A stretch of DNA of 64,000 nt, taken from positions 62,001 through 126,000 of the forward strand of contig MKTI01000001.1 in assembly GCA_001898185.1 (NCBI GenBank). Reading direction: 5' to 3'. Positions 17,228 through 26,025 of the stretch are shown piece by piece. Within the stretch, counting starts at the first letter, position 1; each line of letters begins with the position of its first letter. Origin of the DNA: Cellulomonas sp. 73-145 (GTDB lineage Bacteria > Actinomycetota > Actinomycetes > Actinomycetales > Cellulomonadaceae). The notes under the pieces were generated by a model. It was given only the letters and a program-made list of their open reading frames with translations. It was not told where the DNA came from and ran no database searches. Both the position numbers and the translations under genes were made by a program.

Positions 17228-18222
17228 GGCACCAGCACCGCCGCGCCGGCGTACCGGTCGGCCGCGAGATCGGCCAGCACGTCGGCCGCCTCGTCCATGG
17301 GCCGCACCGCGGTGCGAGGCCGGATGCCGAGGGCGTGCGCCAGGCGCAGCAGCTCCTCGCCGTCGGCCCGGGTGTTCGCGGTGACGGAACGGACCTCCTT
17401 CTCGTAGAACAGCTCGCGCTCGTACACCAGGCCGGGGACGTCGCTGAGATGGATGCCCGCGAGCACCAGCACACCGCCGCGGTCGAGCGCCCGGAGCGCG
17501 GGCGGGACGAGCGTGCCGACCGGGGCGAACAGGATCGCCGCGTCCAGCGGCACGGGCGCGGCGTCGGCGGCGCCCTGCACCGAGGTCGCGCCGAGCTGCC
17601 GCGCGAGCTCGCGGTCCGGTTCCGACCTCGTCATCACGTGGACCTCGGCGCCCTGTGCGAGGGCCAGCTGCGCGACCAGGTGCGCCGAGGCGCCGAACCC
17701 GTAGAGGCCCAGGCGTCCGCCGGGTGGCAACGTGGCCCGGCGCAGGGCGCGGTAGCCGACGATCCCGGAGCAGAGCAGCGGCGCGAGGTCCGGTGCGGGC
17801 ACGTCCTGCGGGAGCCGGTAGGCGAAGTCCTCGCCGACCAGGGCGCGCGAGGCGAACCCCCCGTCCTCGTCCCAACCGGTGAAGCGTGCGTCCGGGCAGA
17901 GGTTCTCGCGGCCGGACCGGCACCAGCGGCACCGGCCGCACGTGGCCCGCAACCACGCGATGCCCACGCGGTCGCCGACGGCGAACCGACGGGCACCGGG
18001 ACCGAGGGCGTCGACGAGGCCGACCACCTCGTGGCCCGGGACCGTCCTCGGCCGGCGCGGCGCCAGATCGCCCTCCGCGAGGTGCAGGTCGGTCCGGCAC
18101 ACGCCGCAGGCCTCGACCCGGACCCGCAGCTGCCCCTCGCCCGGCTCCGGGTCCGGCACGGTTGCACGCACCAGGGGTCCGGACGACATCGGGCCCGGTC
18201 GCTGCACCACCCACGCCTGCAC
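17224..18222 (-). CDS. Zinc-dependent alcohol dehydrogenase (AdhA-like)
   Basis: A 332-residue medium-chain dehydrogenase. Catalytic zinc ligands are Cys in [11 protein letters not shown], His-Glu in GHEVVG and Cys in [13 protein letters not shown]. The structural zinc site [15 protein letters not shown] is complete. The cofactor fold is [10 protein letters not shown]. It resembles actinobacterial NADPH-dependent aldehyde/alcohol dehydrogenases of the AdhA type; substrate unknown. The frame runs open further upstream, but GTG 18222 ([10 protein letters not shown]) has GGAGG 6 nt before it and matches family length. Its stop overlaps the CYTH-CHAD start. Confidence 0.9.
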   Translation of the reverse strand: MQAWVVQRPGPMSSGPLVRATVPDPEPGEGQLRVRVEACGVCRTDLHLAEGDLAPRRPRTVPGHEVVGLVDALGPGARRFAVGDRVGIAWLRATCGRCRWCRSGRENLCPDARFTGWDEDGGFASRALVGEDFAYRLPQDVPAPDLAPLLCSGIVGYRALRRATLPPGGRLGLYGFGASAHLVAQLALAQGAEVHVMTRSEPDRELARQLGATSVQGAADAAPVPLDAAILFAPVGTLVPPALRALDRGGVLVLAGIHLSDVPGLVYERELFYEKEVRSVTANTRADGEELLRLAHALGIRPRTAVRPMDEAADVLADLAADRYAGAAVLVP

Positions 18223-18358
18223 GTCGCGCCTCCGCTCCCAGTGCCGACGCTCCGAGCCTGCCCCCGCCGGCCACGCGTCGCCAGACCGGCCGGCGGACAG
18301 GATCTCGGGCACGCTCACGGCGGGCAGCGCGCGGATCGGCGGGCGGCTGGCGCACGAC

Positions 18359-18400
18359 GCCGCGGGCGGCACCGAGTCGTTCCTCGACGCCGCCCGCGGC
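18359..18400 (-). terminator. Hairpin downstream of the S53 peptidase gene
   Basis: GCCGCGGGCGGC (18359-18370) and GCCGCCCGCGGC (18389-18400) form a perfect 12-bp stem, 37 nt after the S53 stop on the minus strand and before the alcohol dehydrogenase gene. A short internal GAG/CTC stem is possible. No U-tract is seen. Confidence 0.5.
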
Positions 18401-18436
18401 GGTCTCATGCGATCCGGCCGGGAGCCGGTGGTGCTG

Positions 18437-19984
18437 CTACGGCGCTGCGACCAGTGCGGACACGTACGACGGGCCGGCCGGCACGCCCCAGCCGGTGGTC
18501 AGGTCGTACCCGGGCGTCGTGGAGTAGCCCGGCACCGGGCCAGGCGTGATGACGCCGTCGGCGCCGATGTCCCACACCCGGTTCGAGTCCAGGACACCGC
18601 TCGGGGTGGTCCCGTAGGTGTGCGCGACCACGTCGGCGAAGGCCGTGGCCCGCGGGAAGGACGTCGCGTAGATCACCGGGTTGAGGTTGCCCAGCGGCGC
18701 CTTGTTCGCCGCGATGCGCTGCTGGTTGGCGAGGGCCGTCAGTGCCGCCGCCTGCGGCGACGACGCCGAGGTGCCGCCGTACACGTGCCAGCCGACGCGG
18801 TTCACGCCCGGGAAGAACGACGTGTAGACCAGCACACCGCCGTTGACGGACGAGTTCCAGGCGAGGTCCGGCACACCGCGGTGGGTGCCGACGACGCCCG
18901 CGACCCCGGCCTGGTAGTCCGGCCGCGCGTACACCGTCGACAGACCGCCGCCCGTGATCATGCCGGTCGCGCTCTCGTTGTCGACGGGCTCGGTGCTCCC
19001 GCCGGTGGTCCAGCCGAAGTACGCCGGGTTCTGGCTGCCGTCGGCCAGGTACGGCACGTCGGTCGTGGGGTTCCACGTCCACCCGTTCTGCAGCTGCGTG
19101 CCGCCGACCGAGGTGACGTACGGGGAGACGTTGGGGTACGAGACCTGCGGGTCGGGGCTCGTGGCGGTCTGTCGGTGCGCCCGCGTGTAGCCGACGGAGC
19201 CGCCGTCACCGGCGGACGCGAAGAAAGAGTCGCCCTTGGCCTCACCGCGCGCGAACGTCGCGTCGAACCGGGCGAACTGCGTCTGGGCGGCAGCGGCGCT
19301 GCCGAAGGCGGACTCGTCGGTGCCGAACGACATCGAGAACACCGTGCCGGCCGGGAAGCGGTCGACCGCGGCGTCGATCGCCTTCATCAGGTTGGGCAGG
19401 CCGGGCACGCCCTGCGTCTCCGCCGGCGGCGTCGCCAGCAGCACGATGTTCGCCGCGGGCGCCAGTGCGTACGCCCACTCGATGTCGAGGGTGGCCTCAC
19501 CGGCCCAGCCGGACGCCGCTGCCGGGCCCGACTGCGAGTTGCCGTTGCCGTTCACCGTCGTGGTCGGGAACCCCGGCTGGCCCTGCGGGAACCACTGCTC
19601 GAACTTCGGCGTCGGACCGCCGAACGTGGAGGCGAAGGTGGTCAGGTCCTGCTGCGCGGTGGGGCTGCCGTAGGCGTCCACCAGGACGATCGTCTGGCCG
19701 GCGCCCTCGGTGCTCGATGCCGTCAGCGGCGGGAGCCCGTGCGCGGCCCGGACCTGGTCCGGTGTGTTGCAGTGGTAGTAGGCGTACTTCTTGACGGGTG
19801 CCGGCGAGACGCACGCCGGCGGGGTGCCGGCAGCGGTCGCCGAGTCCGGCGTGTCCGGCGCCTCGACGGCGAACGGTGCGACCGCCGGTCCGGCGACGGC
19901 GGCCAGCCCGGCGGCCGGGACCGCGGCACCGGCGGTCGCCAGGCCCAGGAGGGTTGCTGTGGATGAGGCCAAGAGTCTGCGCAC
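18437..19984 (-). CDS. Secreted S53 (sedolisin) peptidase with a very short propeptide
   Basis: A 515-residue serine-carboxyl peptidase, probably exported. The signal peptide runs from about 1 to 39 ([20 protein letters not shown]). The Ser-Glu-Asp site is complete: Glu163 and Asp167 in GEATLDIEW, the oxyanion Asp260 in SAGDGG and Ser406 in GGTSASSP. The Ca-binding end shows ATAFADVV and [12 protein letters not shown]. The catalytic domain begins near residue 65, leaving only ~25 residues between signal and enzyme, whereas most S53 enzymes carry a ~170-residue inhibitory prodomain. The start GTG 19984 has GGGGAG and gives a normal signal peptide; longer in-frame starts lack an RBS. Sedolisins are usually active at acid pH. 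Confidence 0.88.
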   Translation of the reverse strand: MRRLLASSTATLLGLATAGAAVPAAGLAAVAGPAVAPFAVEAPDTPDSATAAGTPPACVSPAPVKKYAYYHCNTPDQVRAAHGLPPLTASSTEGAGQTIVLVDAYGSPTAQQDLTTFASTFGGPTPKFEQWFPQGQPGFPTTTVNGNGNSQSGPAAASGWAGEATLDIEWAYALAPAANIVLLATPPAETQGVPGLPNLMKAIDAAVDRFPAGTVFSMSFGTDESAFGSAAAAQTQFARFDATFARGEAKGDSFFASAGDGGSVGYTRAHRQTATSPDPQVSYPNVSPYVTSVGGTQLQNGWTWNPTTDVPYLADGSQNPAYFGWTTGGSTEPVDNESATGMITGGGLSTVYARPDYQAGVAGVVGTHRGVPDLAWNSSVNGGVLVYTSFFPGVNRVGWHVYGGTSASSPQAAALTALANQQRIAANKAPLGNLNPVIYATSFPRATAFADVVAHTYGTTPSGVLDSNRVWDIGADGVITPGPVPGYSTTPGYDLTTGWGVPAGPSYVSALVAAP

Positions 19985-20173
19985 GACGTCTCCCCGATCA
20001 GAGTCGACACGGACCCGTCCCACCATCGGGACGAGAAGTGGGTACATCCGAACCCCGTACGCGCGTGTGCGCAAGAGCGGGGCAGACACGACATCCGGGG
20101 CCTTACGGACGACGACGAGGCTCGGCCGCTGCGGTGCGGGCCCCCTCGTCGTCGCCCGTGCGCTGGACGTCGG

Positions 20174-20569
20174 TCAGGCCGTTGCCATGATCGACATCGT
20201 CTCGATGTTCAGGATGTTGCCGTCCGGATCGCTGAACCAGGCCGAGCGCATCCGGCCGTCGTCGAGGACGCCGTCGGTCCAGGAGCCCTCGGGCGCGTCG
20301 AACGTCATCAGCTCGATCCCGTGCCGCCGCAGCGCGGCCACCTCGTCGGCGAACCCGGCGTCGCCGACCATGAAGCTGACCGCGGTGGCCTGGTTGGTGC
20401 CGGCATACTGCGAGGAGTACACCAAGAACCCGCCCGAACCGGCGCGGTACACAACCCCCTCGGGGCCCTCCGACAGCACGCTGAAGCCGAGGTCGTCCTG
20501 GTAGAACTTCCGCGCCCGGTCCATGTCGCGTACCGCGAGGACCGGCATTGCGGGGAACTCGCCGAGCAT
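20174..20569 (-). CDS. VOC-family (glyoxalase-like) protein
   Basis: A 131-residue vicinal-oxygen-chelate fold protein: MPVLAVRDMDRARKFYQDDL at the start, TAVSFMVGDAGFADEVAALR in the middle and AWFSDPDGNILNIE at the end, with the Glu typical of the second metal-ligand position. Members include glyoxalases, antibiotic-binding proteins and dioxygenases; nothing here decides between them. The RBS GGGAGG precedes ATG 20569. The neighbours on either side are unrelated. Confidence 0.88.
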   Translation of the reverse strand: MLGEFPAMPVLAVRDMDRARKFYQDDLGFSVLSEGPEGVVYRAGSGGFLVYSSQYAGTNQATAVSFMVGDAGFADEVAALRRHGIELMTFDAPEGSWTDGVLDDGRMRSAWFSDPDGNILNIETMSIMATA

Positions 20570-20727
20570 GACGCCTCCCGTGCGGGCCGTCCGACCCTCG
20601 GGCGGCCGGCACAGCAGAGCCTAGGTCGGTAGCGCCGGGGGTCAATGTCCGATTCGCACCAGGCTGACCCTGTTCTGTTGGCCTGGCCCGCGCAACCGGT
20701 ACCCGCCGCCAGATGCTCCGAGGAGGG

Positions 20728-21075
20728 TCAGGACGGACGGCCCGGCGGCACCAACCAGCTCACCGAGCGCGCGACGTCACCCGCCTTCAGCCACTCGTGC
20801 CGCTCGGAACGGGGGTTCGCCTCGTCGTCGCGCCAGGCGACCATCACGTGCGTCGCCGTCCATCGGACCGCGCGCGCCGGGCGCCACTCCTCGGCACCGT
20901 CCGACCACACGACCCGCACGATCACCGGCACGTTCCCCTGCGGCCGCACGGGGACGGCGGTCGGCAGGTCACGGTTGGCGACCAGGCGTGCCGGCAGCTG
21001 CTGCGGCGCCCGCGAGGCGGTGAGGTTCCGCGGCGAGCCGGACACGGGTGCGGGGTGCGCCTCCGGATCCGTCAT
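20728..21075 (-). CDS. Hypothetical protein under an SOS box
   Basis: A 115-residue protein of unknown family. The first ~45 residues are Pro/Ala-rich; the rest is a compact region with five Trp (VIVRVVWSDGAEEWRPARAV, VMVAWRDDEAN, EWLKAGDVARSVSWLVP), suggesting a small beta-barrel. No Shine-Dalgarno is seen. A TACGCT -10 hexamer ends 6 nt before the ATG, so the mRNA is likely leaderless, and a consensus actinobacterial LexA box overlaps that promoter. It is probably induced by DNA damage. Small Trp-rich proteins occur near translesion polymerase genes in some actinobacteria, but no such gene is present here. Confidence 0.75.
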   Translation of the reverse strand: MTDPEAHPAPVSGSPRNLTASRAPQQLPARLVANRDLPTAVPVRPQGNVPVIVRVVWSDGAEEWRPARAVRWTATHVMVAWRDDEANPRSERHEWLKAGDVARSVSWLVPPGRPS

Positions 21076-21081
21076 GCCGTC

Positions 21082-21103
21082 AGCGTACCCGAACAGGTGT
21101 TCG
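21082..21103 (-). promoter_or_regulatory. LexA (SOS) box overlapping a leaderless promoter
   Basis: CGAACAGGTGTTCG at 21090-21103 matches the actinobacterial SOS consensus CGAAC-N4-GTTCG with both half-sites perfect. Immediately inside it, read on the minus strand, TACGCT (21087-21082) is a good -10 element, and the expected start of transcription falls on or next to the ATG at 21075. LexA bound here would cover the -10/spacer region. Confidence 0.8.
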
Positions 21104-21190
21104 AACGAGCGCTCGCGCGGCGTCCATGCCTCGGGACGTCACCTCGCGCTCCGGGGCTCCTCTCCACCGGCGGCTTAAGGTGCAGGTGAG

Positions 21191-22096
21191 ATGACCACGA
21201 CGACGGCCACCCACAGCTCCGACGAGCCGACGGCCTCCCCTGCGCCAGGACGGCGGACGCCTCGAGCGCCGGACCTCTCGCACGTCGCGGTGATGGGCAT
21301 CGTCAACCGCACTCCGGACTCCTTCTACGACCGCGGCCGGACGTTCGCCCTGGAGGCCGCCGTGGAGGCGGCGCTGCGGGCGGTGGCCGAGGGCGCGGAG
21401 TGGGTGGACGTCGGCGGCGTCCCGTTCTCGCCGGACACCCCTGCCGTGGGCGTCGCGGAGGAGCTCGACCGCGTCGTGCCCGTCGTCGCCGCGATCCGCG
21501 CGGTGTCCGACGTGGTGATCTCCGTCGACACCACCCAGGCGGAGGTCGCCGCCGCCTCGATCGAGGCCGGTGCCGACGTGGTCAACGACACCAACGGCCT
21601 GCGGGACGACGCGATGCTCGACGTCGTGGCCCGCACCGGTGCGACCGTCGTCGTTGCGCACTCGCTGGCCGCGCCCCACATGCACCTGCCACGGCCGCAG
21701 TACGGGGACGTGGTGGCCGAGGTCGCTGCCTTCCTCCGGGAGCGCGTCGCGCACGCCGTGGCGCACGGCGTGGCACGGGACCGGATCGTCGTCGACCCCG
21801 GGCACGACCTGAACAAGAACACCAGCCACTCCCTGGAGCTGACCCGGCGGCTGGACGAGATCACGGCGATCGGCCCGACGCTCGTCGCGCTGTCCCGCAA
21901 GGACTTCGTCGGCGAGACGCTCGGTCGCCCGGCGGACGAGCGCCTGGCGGGATCGCTCGCCGTCGCGGCCTGGTGCGTCGAGCACGGCGCGCGGGTGGTG
22001 CGGGCGCACGACGTGCGTGCCACCGTCGACGCGGTGCGCATGGTCGAGGCGGTGCTCGGCCGACGGGAGCCGGTGGAGCACCGGCACAACCGCTGA
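21191..22096 (+). CDS. folP: Dihydropteroate synthase-like protein (FolP2 type)
   Basis: A 301-residue TIM-barrel of the dihydropteroate synthase family: VAVMGIVNRTPDSFYDRG near the start, VVISVDTTQAEVAAASIEAGA, VVNDTNG and RIVVDPGHDLNKNTSHS. Active DHPS has GG-ESTRPG after strand two; here it is VDVGGVPFSPDTPAV, so the pABA/pterin-loop residues Ser, Thr and Arg are lost. The mycobacterial paralogue FolP2, which lacks DHPS activity, has a similarly altered loop. Classical folate synthesis is therefore doubtful. The gene is followed 9 nt later by a RibD-C/DHFR-like reductase, suggesting a shared pteridine-related step. A TAAGGT hexamer ends 9 nt before the ATG, so a leaderless start is possible. 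Confidence 0.85.
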   Translation: MTTTTATHSSDEPTASPAPGRRTPRAPDLSHVAVMGIVNRTPDSFYDRGRTFALEAAVEAALRAVAEGAEWVDVGGVPFSPDTPAVGVAEELDRVVPVVAAIRAVSDVVISVDTTQAEVAAASIEAGADVVNDTNGLRDDAMLDVVARTGATVVVAHSLAAPHMHLPRPQYGDVVAEVAAFLRERVAHAVAHGVARDRIVVDPGHDLNKNTSHSLELTRRLDEITAIGPTLVALSRKDFVGETLGRPADERLAGSLAVAAWCVEHGARVVRAHDVRATVDAVRMVEAVLGRREPVEHRHNR

Positions 22097-22105
22097 GGCG
22101 CTCGG

Positions 22106-22852
22106 ATGCTGCACCGTGACGACGTCCTCGCCCGCTACGCCGTCGCGGACCGCACCCTGCCGCACCTGCGGATGAACTTCATCTCGAGCCTCGACGGGTC
22201 GGCGACCCAGGGCGGTCTGTCCGGCGGGTTGAACAACGCCGACGACAAGCTGGTGTTCGACACGCTTCGGATGCTGTCCGACGTGATCCTGCTCGGCGCA
22301 GGCACGCTGCGCGACGAGGGCTACGGCGCGATGCGTCTCGACGACGAGGCCGTCCGCTGGCGGGTGCAGCACGGGCTGGCGCCGCAGCCGACGTTCGCCC
22401 TGGTCAGCTCGCGCCTCGGCCTACCAGCCACCCACCCGGTGTTCGCCGACGCGCCGGTGCGCCCGCTGGTGCTGACCCACGACGCGGCGCCGCCGGACGC
22501 GCGCGACGAGCTGGCGTCCGTCGCCGACGTGGTGCTGGTCGGCTCCGGCGCGGTCGACCCCTGGCTGCTGCGCGGGGCGCTCGAGCAGCGCGGGCTGCTG
22601 CAGGTGCTCTGCGAGGGCGGCCCGCACCTGTTCGGCACCTTCCTGGCGGCGGACGCCGTCGACGAGCTGTGCCTCACCCTCAGCCCCGTCCTGGAGGGCG
22701 GGCACGCCGGCCGCATCGCGGTGGGCCCCGAGGAGACACCGCGCCGCATGCACCTGGCGAGCGTCCTCCAGGCCGACGACATGCTGCTGCTGCGCTACCT
22801 GCGGGACCCCGCGACCGACGCCGCAGGGAGCCGGGCCGCCACCGGCCGATGA
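22106..22852 (+). CDS. RibD C-terminal / DHFR-like pyrimidine reductase family protein
   Basis: A 248-residue reductase with the DHFR-like fold of the RibD C-terminal domain: LRMNFISSLDGSATQGG at the N-terminus, RMLSDVILLGAGTLRDEGYG for cofactor binding and LQVLCEGGPHLFGTFLAADAVDEL later. The free-standing domain lacks the RibD deaminase half. A mycobacterial homologue (Rv2671) can act as a dihydrofolate reductase, so with the FolP2-like gene just upstream (9 nt) a reduced-pteridine function is plausible. Reduction of a riboflavin precursor is the alternative. It converges on the MFS gene. Confidence 0.88.
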   Translation: MLHRDDVLARYAVADRTLPHLRMNFISSLDGSATQGGLSGGLNNADDKLVFDTLRMLSDVILLGAGTLRDEGYGAMRLDDEAVRWRVQHGLAPQPTFALVSSRLGLPATHPVFADAPVRPLVLTHDAAPPDARDELASVADVVLVGSGAVDPWLLRGALEQRGLLQVLCEGGPHLFGTFLAADAVDELCLTLSPVLEGGHAGRIAVGPEETPRRMHLASVLQADDMLLLRYLRDPATDAAGSRAATGR

Positions 22853-22879
22853 CCGACGCCGACGTGGCACCTGTGCCCG

Positions 22880-24106
22880 TCAGGCAGGGGCGTCCGTCGG
22901 TGGCCGAGCGCGGCGCGTCTCGGGCATGACGAGACCGGCCACCAGCGCCAGGGCGGAGACGCCGGCCGTGGCGAGGAACGCGACCCGGAACGAGGCGGCG
23001 TCCGCCAGCGCCCCGGCCGCGAGAGGTCCGACGAACGCCCCGGCGTCCGAGGCCATCTGGAACGCGGCGACCGGCGTGCCGCCCCGACCGCCGATCACGT
23101 CGCCCACCACGGCGGCGGTCGACACGCCCAGCATCGCCGACCCCGCGCCGTACAGGGCCATCCCGGCCAGGAACAGCGGCGCGCCACCGGCGAACGCCAT
23201 CGCCACCCCGGCAGCCAGCGCGAGCGCGGCACCGGCGCGCAGGAAGGGCCGCCGCCCTCCGCTGTCGACCAGGCGACCGGCCGGCACCAGCACGATCGCC
23301 TGCACCACCGCCGACACCACCAGGCCGGCGCCGGTCCAGGAGGCACCGAGCCGCAGCCCCTCGACGACGAACACCGGGACCAGCGACGCCCGCACACCGA
23401 AGACGGCCCAGCCGACGGCGAAGTTGTTCACGACCGCGGCCCGGTAGGCCGAGCTGCGCAGCGCGGTGCCGAGACCGGTGGGCACGTGCTCCGCCGTTCC
23501 CGCGGCTGCCTCGTGCGCACGCAACGGGGTGCGCGCCAGGAAGGCGGTGGCCACTCCCCCGGCGATCAGCAGGGTCCCGGCGTAGACGAAGAAGGGCGCA
23601 CGCAGCGACCAGGCGGTCAGCGGGCCGCCGAAGGCGGGACCGGCGATGCCGCCGAGCAGGAACCCCGTCTGGTAGACGCCGGTGGCGCGGCCCCGCTGGT
23701 CCGGGGCGACCACCCGCAGCAGGAGCGCGAAGGACGAGACGGTGAACATGGCGGAGCCGAAGCCGCCGACCCCGCGCAGCACCAGCAGCTGCAGGTAGCT
23801 GCCCGAGAGCCCCGCCAGCAGGCTCGAGACGCCCACGATGCCGATGCCCGCCGCCAGCACCGACCGTTCCCCCAGGTGGTCCACCAGCCTGCCGGCGGCC
23901 GGGGCGGACACGAAGCGCACCAGGGCGAACACCGAGACCACGGCACCGGCGGCGGCGTTGCTGACCCCGAACCCCTTGGCGAACAACGGGATGGCGGGCG
24001 CGACGATCCCGAAGCCCAGGGCGACCGAGAACGCGACCGCCGTCAGCACGGCGACCTCTGCCGGGAGGGCCCGGAACGGGTGCGGGATGCTGCGCCGGGG
24101 GACCAC
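22880..24106 (-). CDS. MFS transporter
   Basis: A 408-residue, twelve-helix major facilitator transporter. The loop 2-3 signature reads GRLVDHLGERSVL, the helix 4-5 region GRATGVYQTGFLLGGIAGPAFGG is typical of drug:H+ antiporters, and RLVDSGGRRPFLRAG is its repeat in the second half. Substrate unknown; efflux is likely. The first standard start in frame is GTG 24106, which has no Shine-Dalgarno. Fifteen codons upstream an in-frame ATC follows GGGGAG with a 6-nt spacer and would add ITDSQPRAPRPAAVP. Either start may be used. A 211-bp gap separates it from the divergent flavoprotein gene. Confidence 0.88.
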   Translation of the reverse strand: MVPRRSIPHPFRALPAEVAVLTAVAFSVALGFGIVAPAIPLFAKGFGVSNAAAGAVVSVFALVRFVSAPAAGRLVDHLGERSVLAAGIGIVGVSSLLAGLSGSYLQLLVLRGVGGFGSAMFTVSSFALLLRVVAPDQRGRATGVYQTGFLLGGIAGPAFGGPLTAWSLRAPFFVYAGTLLIAGGVATAFLARTPLRAHEAAAGTAEHVPTGLGTALRSSAYRAAVVNNFAVGWAVFGVRASLVPVFVVEGLRLGASWTGAGLVVSAVVQAIVLVPAGRLVDSGGRRPFLRAGAALALAAGVAMAFAGGAPLFLAGMALYGAGSAMLGVSTAAVVGDVIGGRGGTPVAAFQMASDAGAFVGPLAAGALADAASFRVAFLATAGVSALALVAGLVMPETRRARPPTDAPA

Positions 24107-24317
24107 CGGGACGGCGGCGGGCCGCGGCGCGCGCGGCTGGCTGTCGGTGATGGTGGGCTCCCCTGCTGATGGGACGGCGGCCGTGGAACGGTACGCGGGC
24201 GCGTGCGGCGCCCATCATGCCGCCAGCCGCCGACGCAGACGGACGCGCGACGGTTGCCTGCTGCGCCGCCACGGGCGACCCTTGCGGCGGGACACCGGTC
24301 GATCACCCGGGAGCGAT

Positions 24318-25967
24318 GTGGACGCCGACGCCGTCGTCGTGGGGGCCGGCCTCGCCGGGCTCGTGGCCGCCGCCGAGCTGGCCGATGCCGGCAGGCGCGT
24401 GCTGGTGCTGGACCAGGAGCCGGAGCAGTCGCTGGGCGGTCAGGCGTTCTGGTCGCTCGGCGGGCTGTTCCTGGTGGACACCCCGGAGCAGCGCAGGATG
24501 GGCGTCCGGGACCGGCTGGAGCTGGCCCAGCAGGACTGGTTCGGGTCCGCCGGGTTCGACCGTCCCGAGGACCACTGGCCCCGCCGGTGGGCGGAGGCCT
24601 ACCTGCAGTTCGCCGCCGGGGAGCAGCGGGCCTGGCTGCGGGCGATGGGCGTGCGGTTCTTCCCGGTGGTGGGCTGGGCGGAACGCGGCGACGGCCGGGC
24701 GGAGGGCCACGGCAACTCCGTCCCGCGCTTCCACATCACCTGGGGCACGGGCCCGGGCGTGCTGGCCCCGTTCGAGAGGCGGGTGGGCTCGCACGTCGCG
24801 GCGGGACGGGTGGAGCTGCGCTTCCGGCACCGGGTCGACGCCCTGGTGACGCACGACGGTGCGGTGACGGGGGTCAGCGGCGCGGTCCTGGAGGACTCGT
24901 CCGTCGGCCGTGGCAGGCCGTCCTCCCGAGTCGAGGTCGGCGGCTTCTCGTACGAGGCGCAGGTGGTGGTGGTCGCCTCCGGCGGCATCGGCGGAAACCT
25001 CGACCTGGTGCGCCGGATGTGGCCGGAGCGCCTCGGCGCACCGCCGCGCGAGCTGGTCGCGGGCGTGCCGGCGCACGTCGACGGCCGGATGCTGCAGATC
25101 GGTGCGACCGCAGGTGCCGCAGTGATCAACGCCGACCGCATGTGGCACTACACCGAGGGCCTGCACAACTGGGACCCCGTCTGGGCCGACCACGGCATCC
25201 GCATCCTGCCGGGACCCTCCTCGCTGTGGCTCGACGCCGAGGGCAACCGCCTGCCGGCGCCGTGCTTCCCCGGTTTCGACACCTTGGCCACGCTCCGGCA
25301 CCTGCGGAGCACGGGCCACGACCACTCGTGGTTCGTCCTCACCCGGAAGATCATCGAGAAGGAGCTCGCCCTCTCCGGATCGGAGCAGAACCCGGACCTG
25401 ACCGGCAAGGACCTGCCCCTGCTCCTGTCCCGCGTGGGGCGCGGCACGCCCGGCCCGGTCGAGGCGTTCCTGCGGCACGGCGAGGACTTCGTCGTGGCCG
25501 ACACCCTGCCGCGGCTCGTCGCGGGGATGAACCGCCTCGTCGGCGCCCCGCTGATCGACCCCGACCGCCTGCAGACCCTGGTCGAGGCGCGCGACCGCGA
25601 GCTCGACAACCCGTTCTCCAAGGACGCGCAGGTCACGGCGATCCGCGCCGCGCGGCGCTACCGCGGCGACCGGCTGATCCGGGTCGCCGCCCCGCACCGG
25701 TTGCTCGACCCGGCCGCCGGTCCCCTGATCGCCGTCCGCCTGAGCATCCTGACCCGCAAGACCCTTGGCGGGCTGCACACGGACCTGAGCGGCCGGGTGC
25801 TCGACGGCGACGGCGTCCCGATCTCCGGCCTCTACGCCGCGGGCGAGGTCAGCGGCTTCGGCGGCGGCGGGATGCACGGCTACAACGCGCTCGAGGGCAC
25901 CTTCCTCGGCGGCTGCCTGTTCTCGGGGCGGACGGCGGGACGGGCCGCGGCGACGGAGACCGCGTAA
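24318..25967 (+). CDS. FAD-binding dehydrogenase (fumarate reductase/KstD superfamily)
   Basis: A 549-residue flavoprotein. The N-terminal FAD motif is DAVVVGAGLAGLVAAAELA with LVLDQEPEQSLGGQAF, VVVVASGGIGGNLDLV is in the middle, and the C-terminal FAD/flap motif is GLYAAGEVSGFGGGG followed by YNALEGTFLGGCLFSGR. This is the arrangement of the succinate dehydrogenase/3-ketosteroid dehydrogenase superfamily. The actual substrate is not evident. The start is GTG 24318 (VDADAVVVG) with GGGAG just upstream; an overlapping ATG at 24316 is in another frame. It is a single-gene unit, divergent from the MFS transporter. Confidence 0.88.
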   Translation: MDADAVVVGAGLAGLVAAAELADAGRRVLVLDQEPEQSLGGQAFWSLGGLFLVDTPEQRRMGVRDRLELAQQDWFGSAGFDRPEDHWPRRWAEAYLQFAAGEQRAWLRAMGVRFFPVVGWAERGDGRAEGHGNSVPRFHITWGTGPGVLAPFERRVGSHVAAGRVELRFRHRVDALVTHDGAVTGVSGAVLEDSSVGRGRPSSRVEVGGFSYEAQVVVVASGGIGGNLDLVRRMWPERLGAPPRELVAGVPAHVDGRMLQIGATAGAAVINADRMWHYTEGLHNWDPVWADHGIRILPGPSSLWLDAEGNRLPAPCFPGFDTLATLRHLRSTGHDHSWFVLTRKIIEKELALSGSEQNPDLTGKDLPLLLSRVGRGTPGPVEAFLRHGEDFVVADTLPRLVAGMNRLVGAPLIDPDRLQTLVEARDRELDNPFSKDAQVTAIRAARRYRGDRLIRVAAPHRLLDPAAGPLIAVRLSILTRKTLGGLHTDLSGRVLDGDGVPISGLYAAGEVSGFGGGGMHGYNALEGTFLGGCLFSGRTAGRAAATETA

Positions 25968-26025
25968 GCGCCCGGGCGGGTCCGGTTGGGCTGCGGGCGC
26001 GGAGCTGCCGAGACCCGAGGGACCG

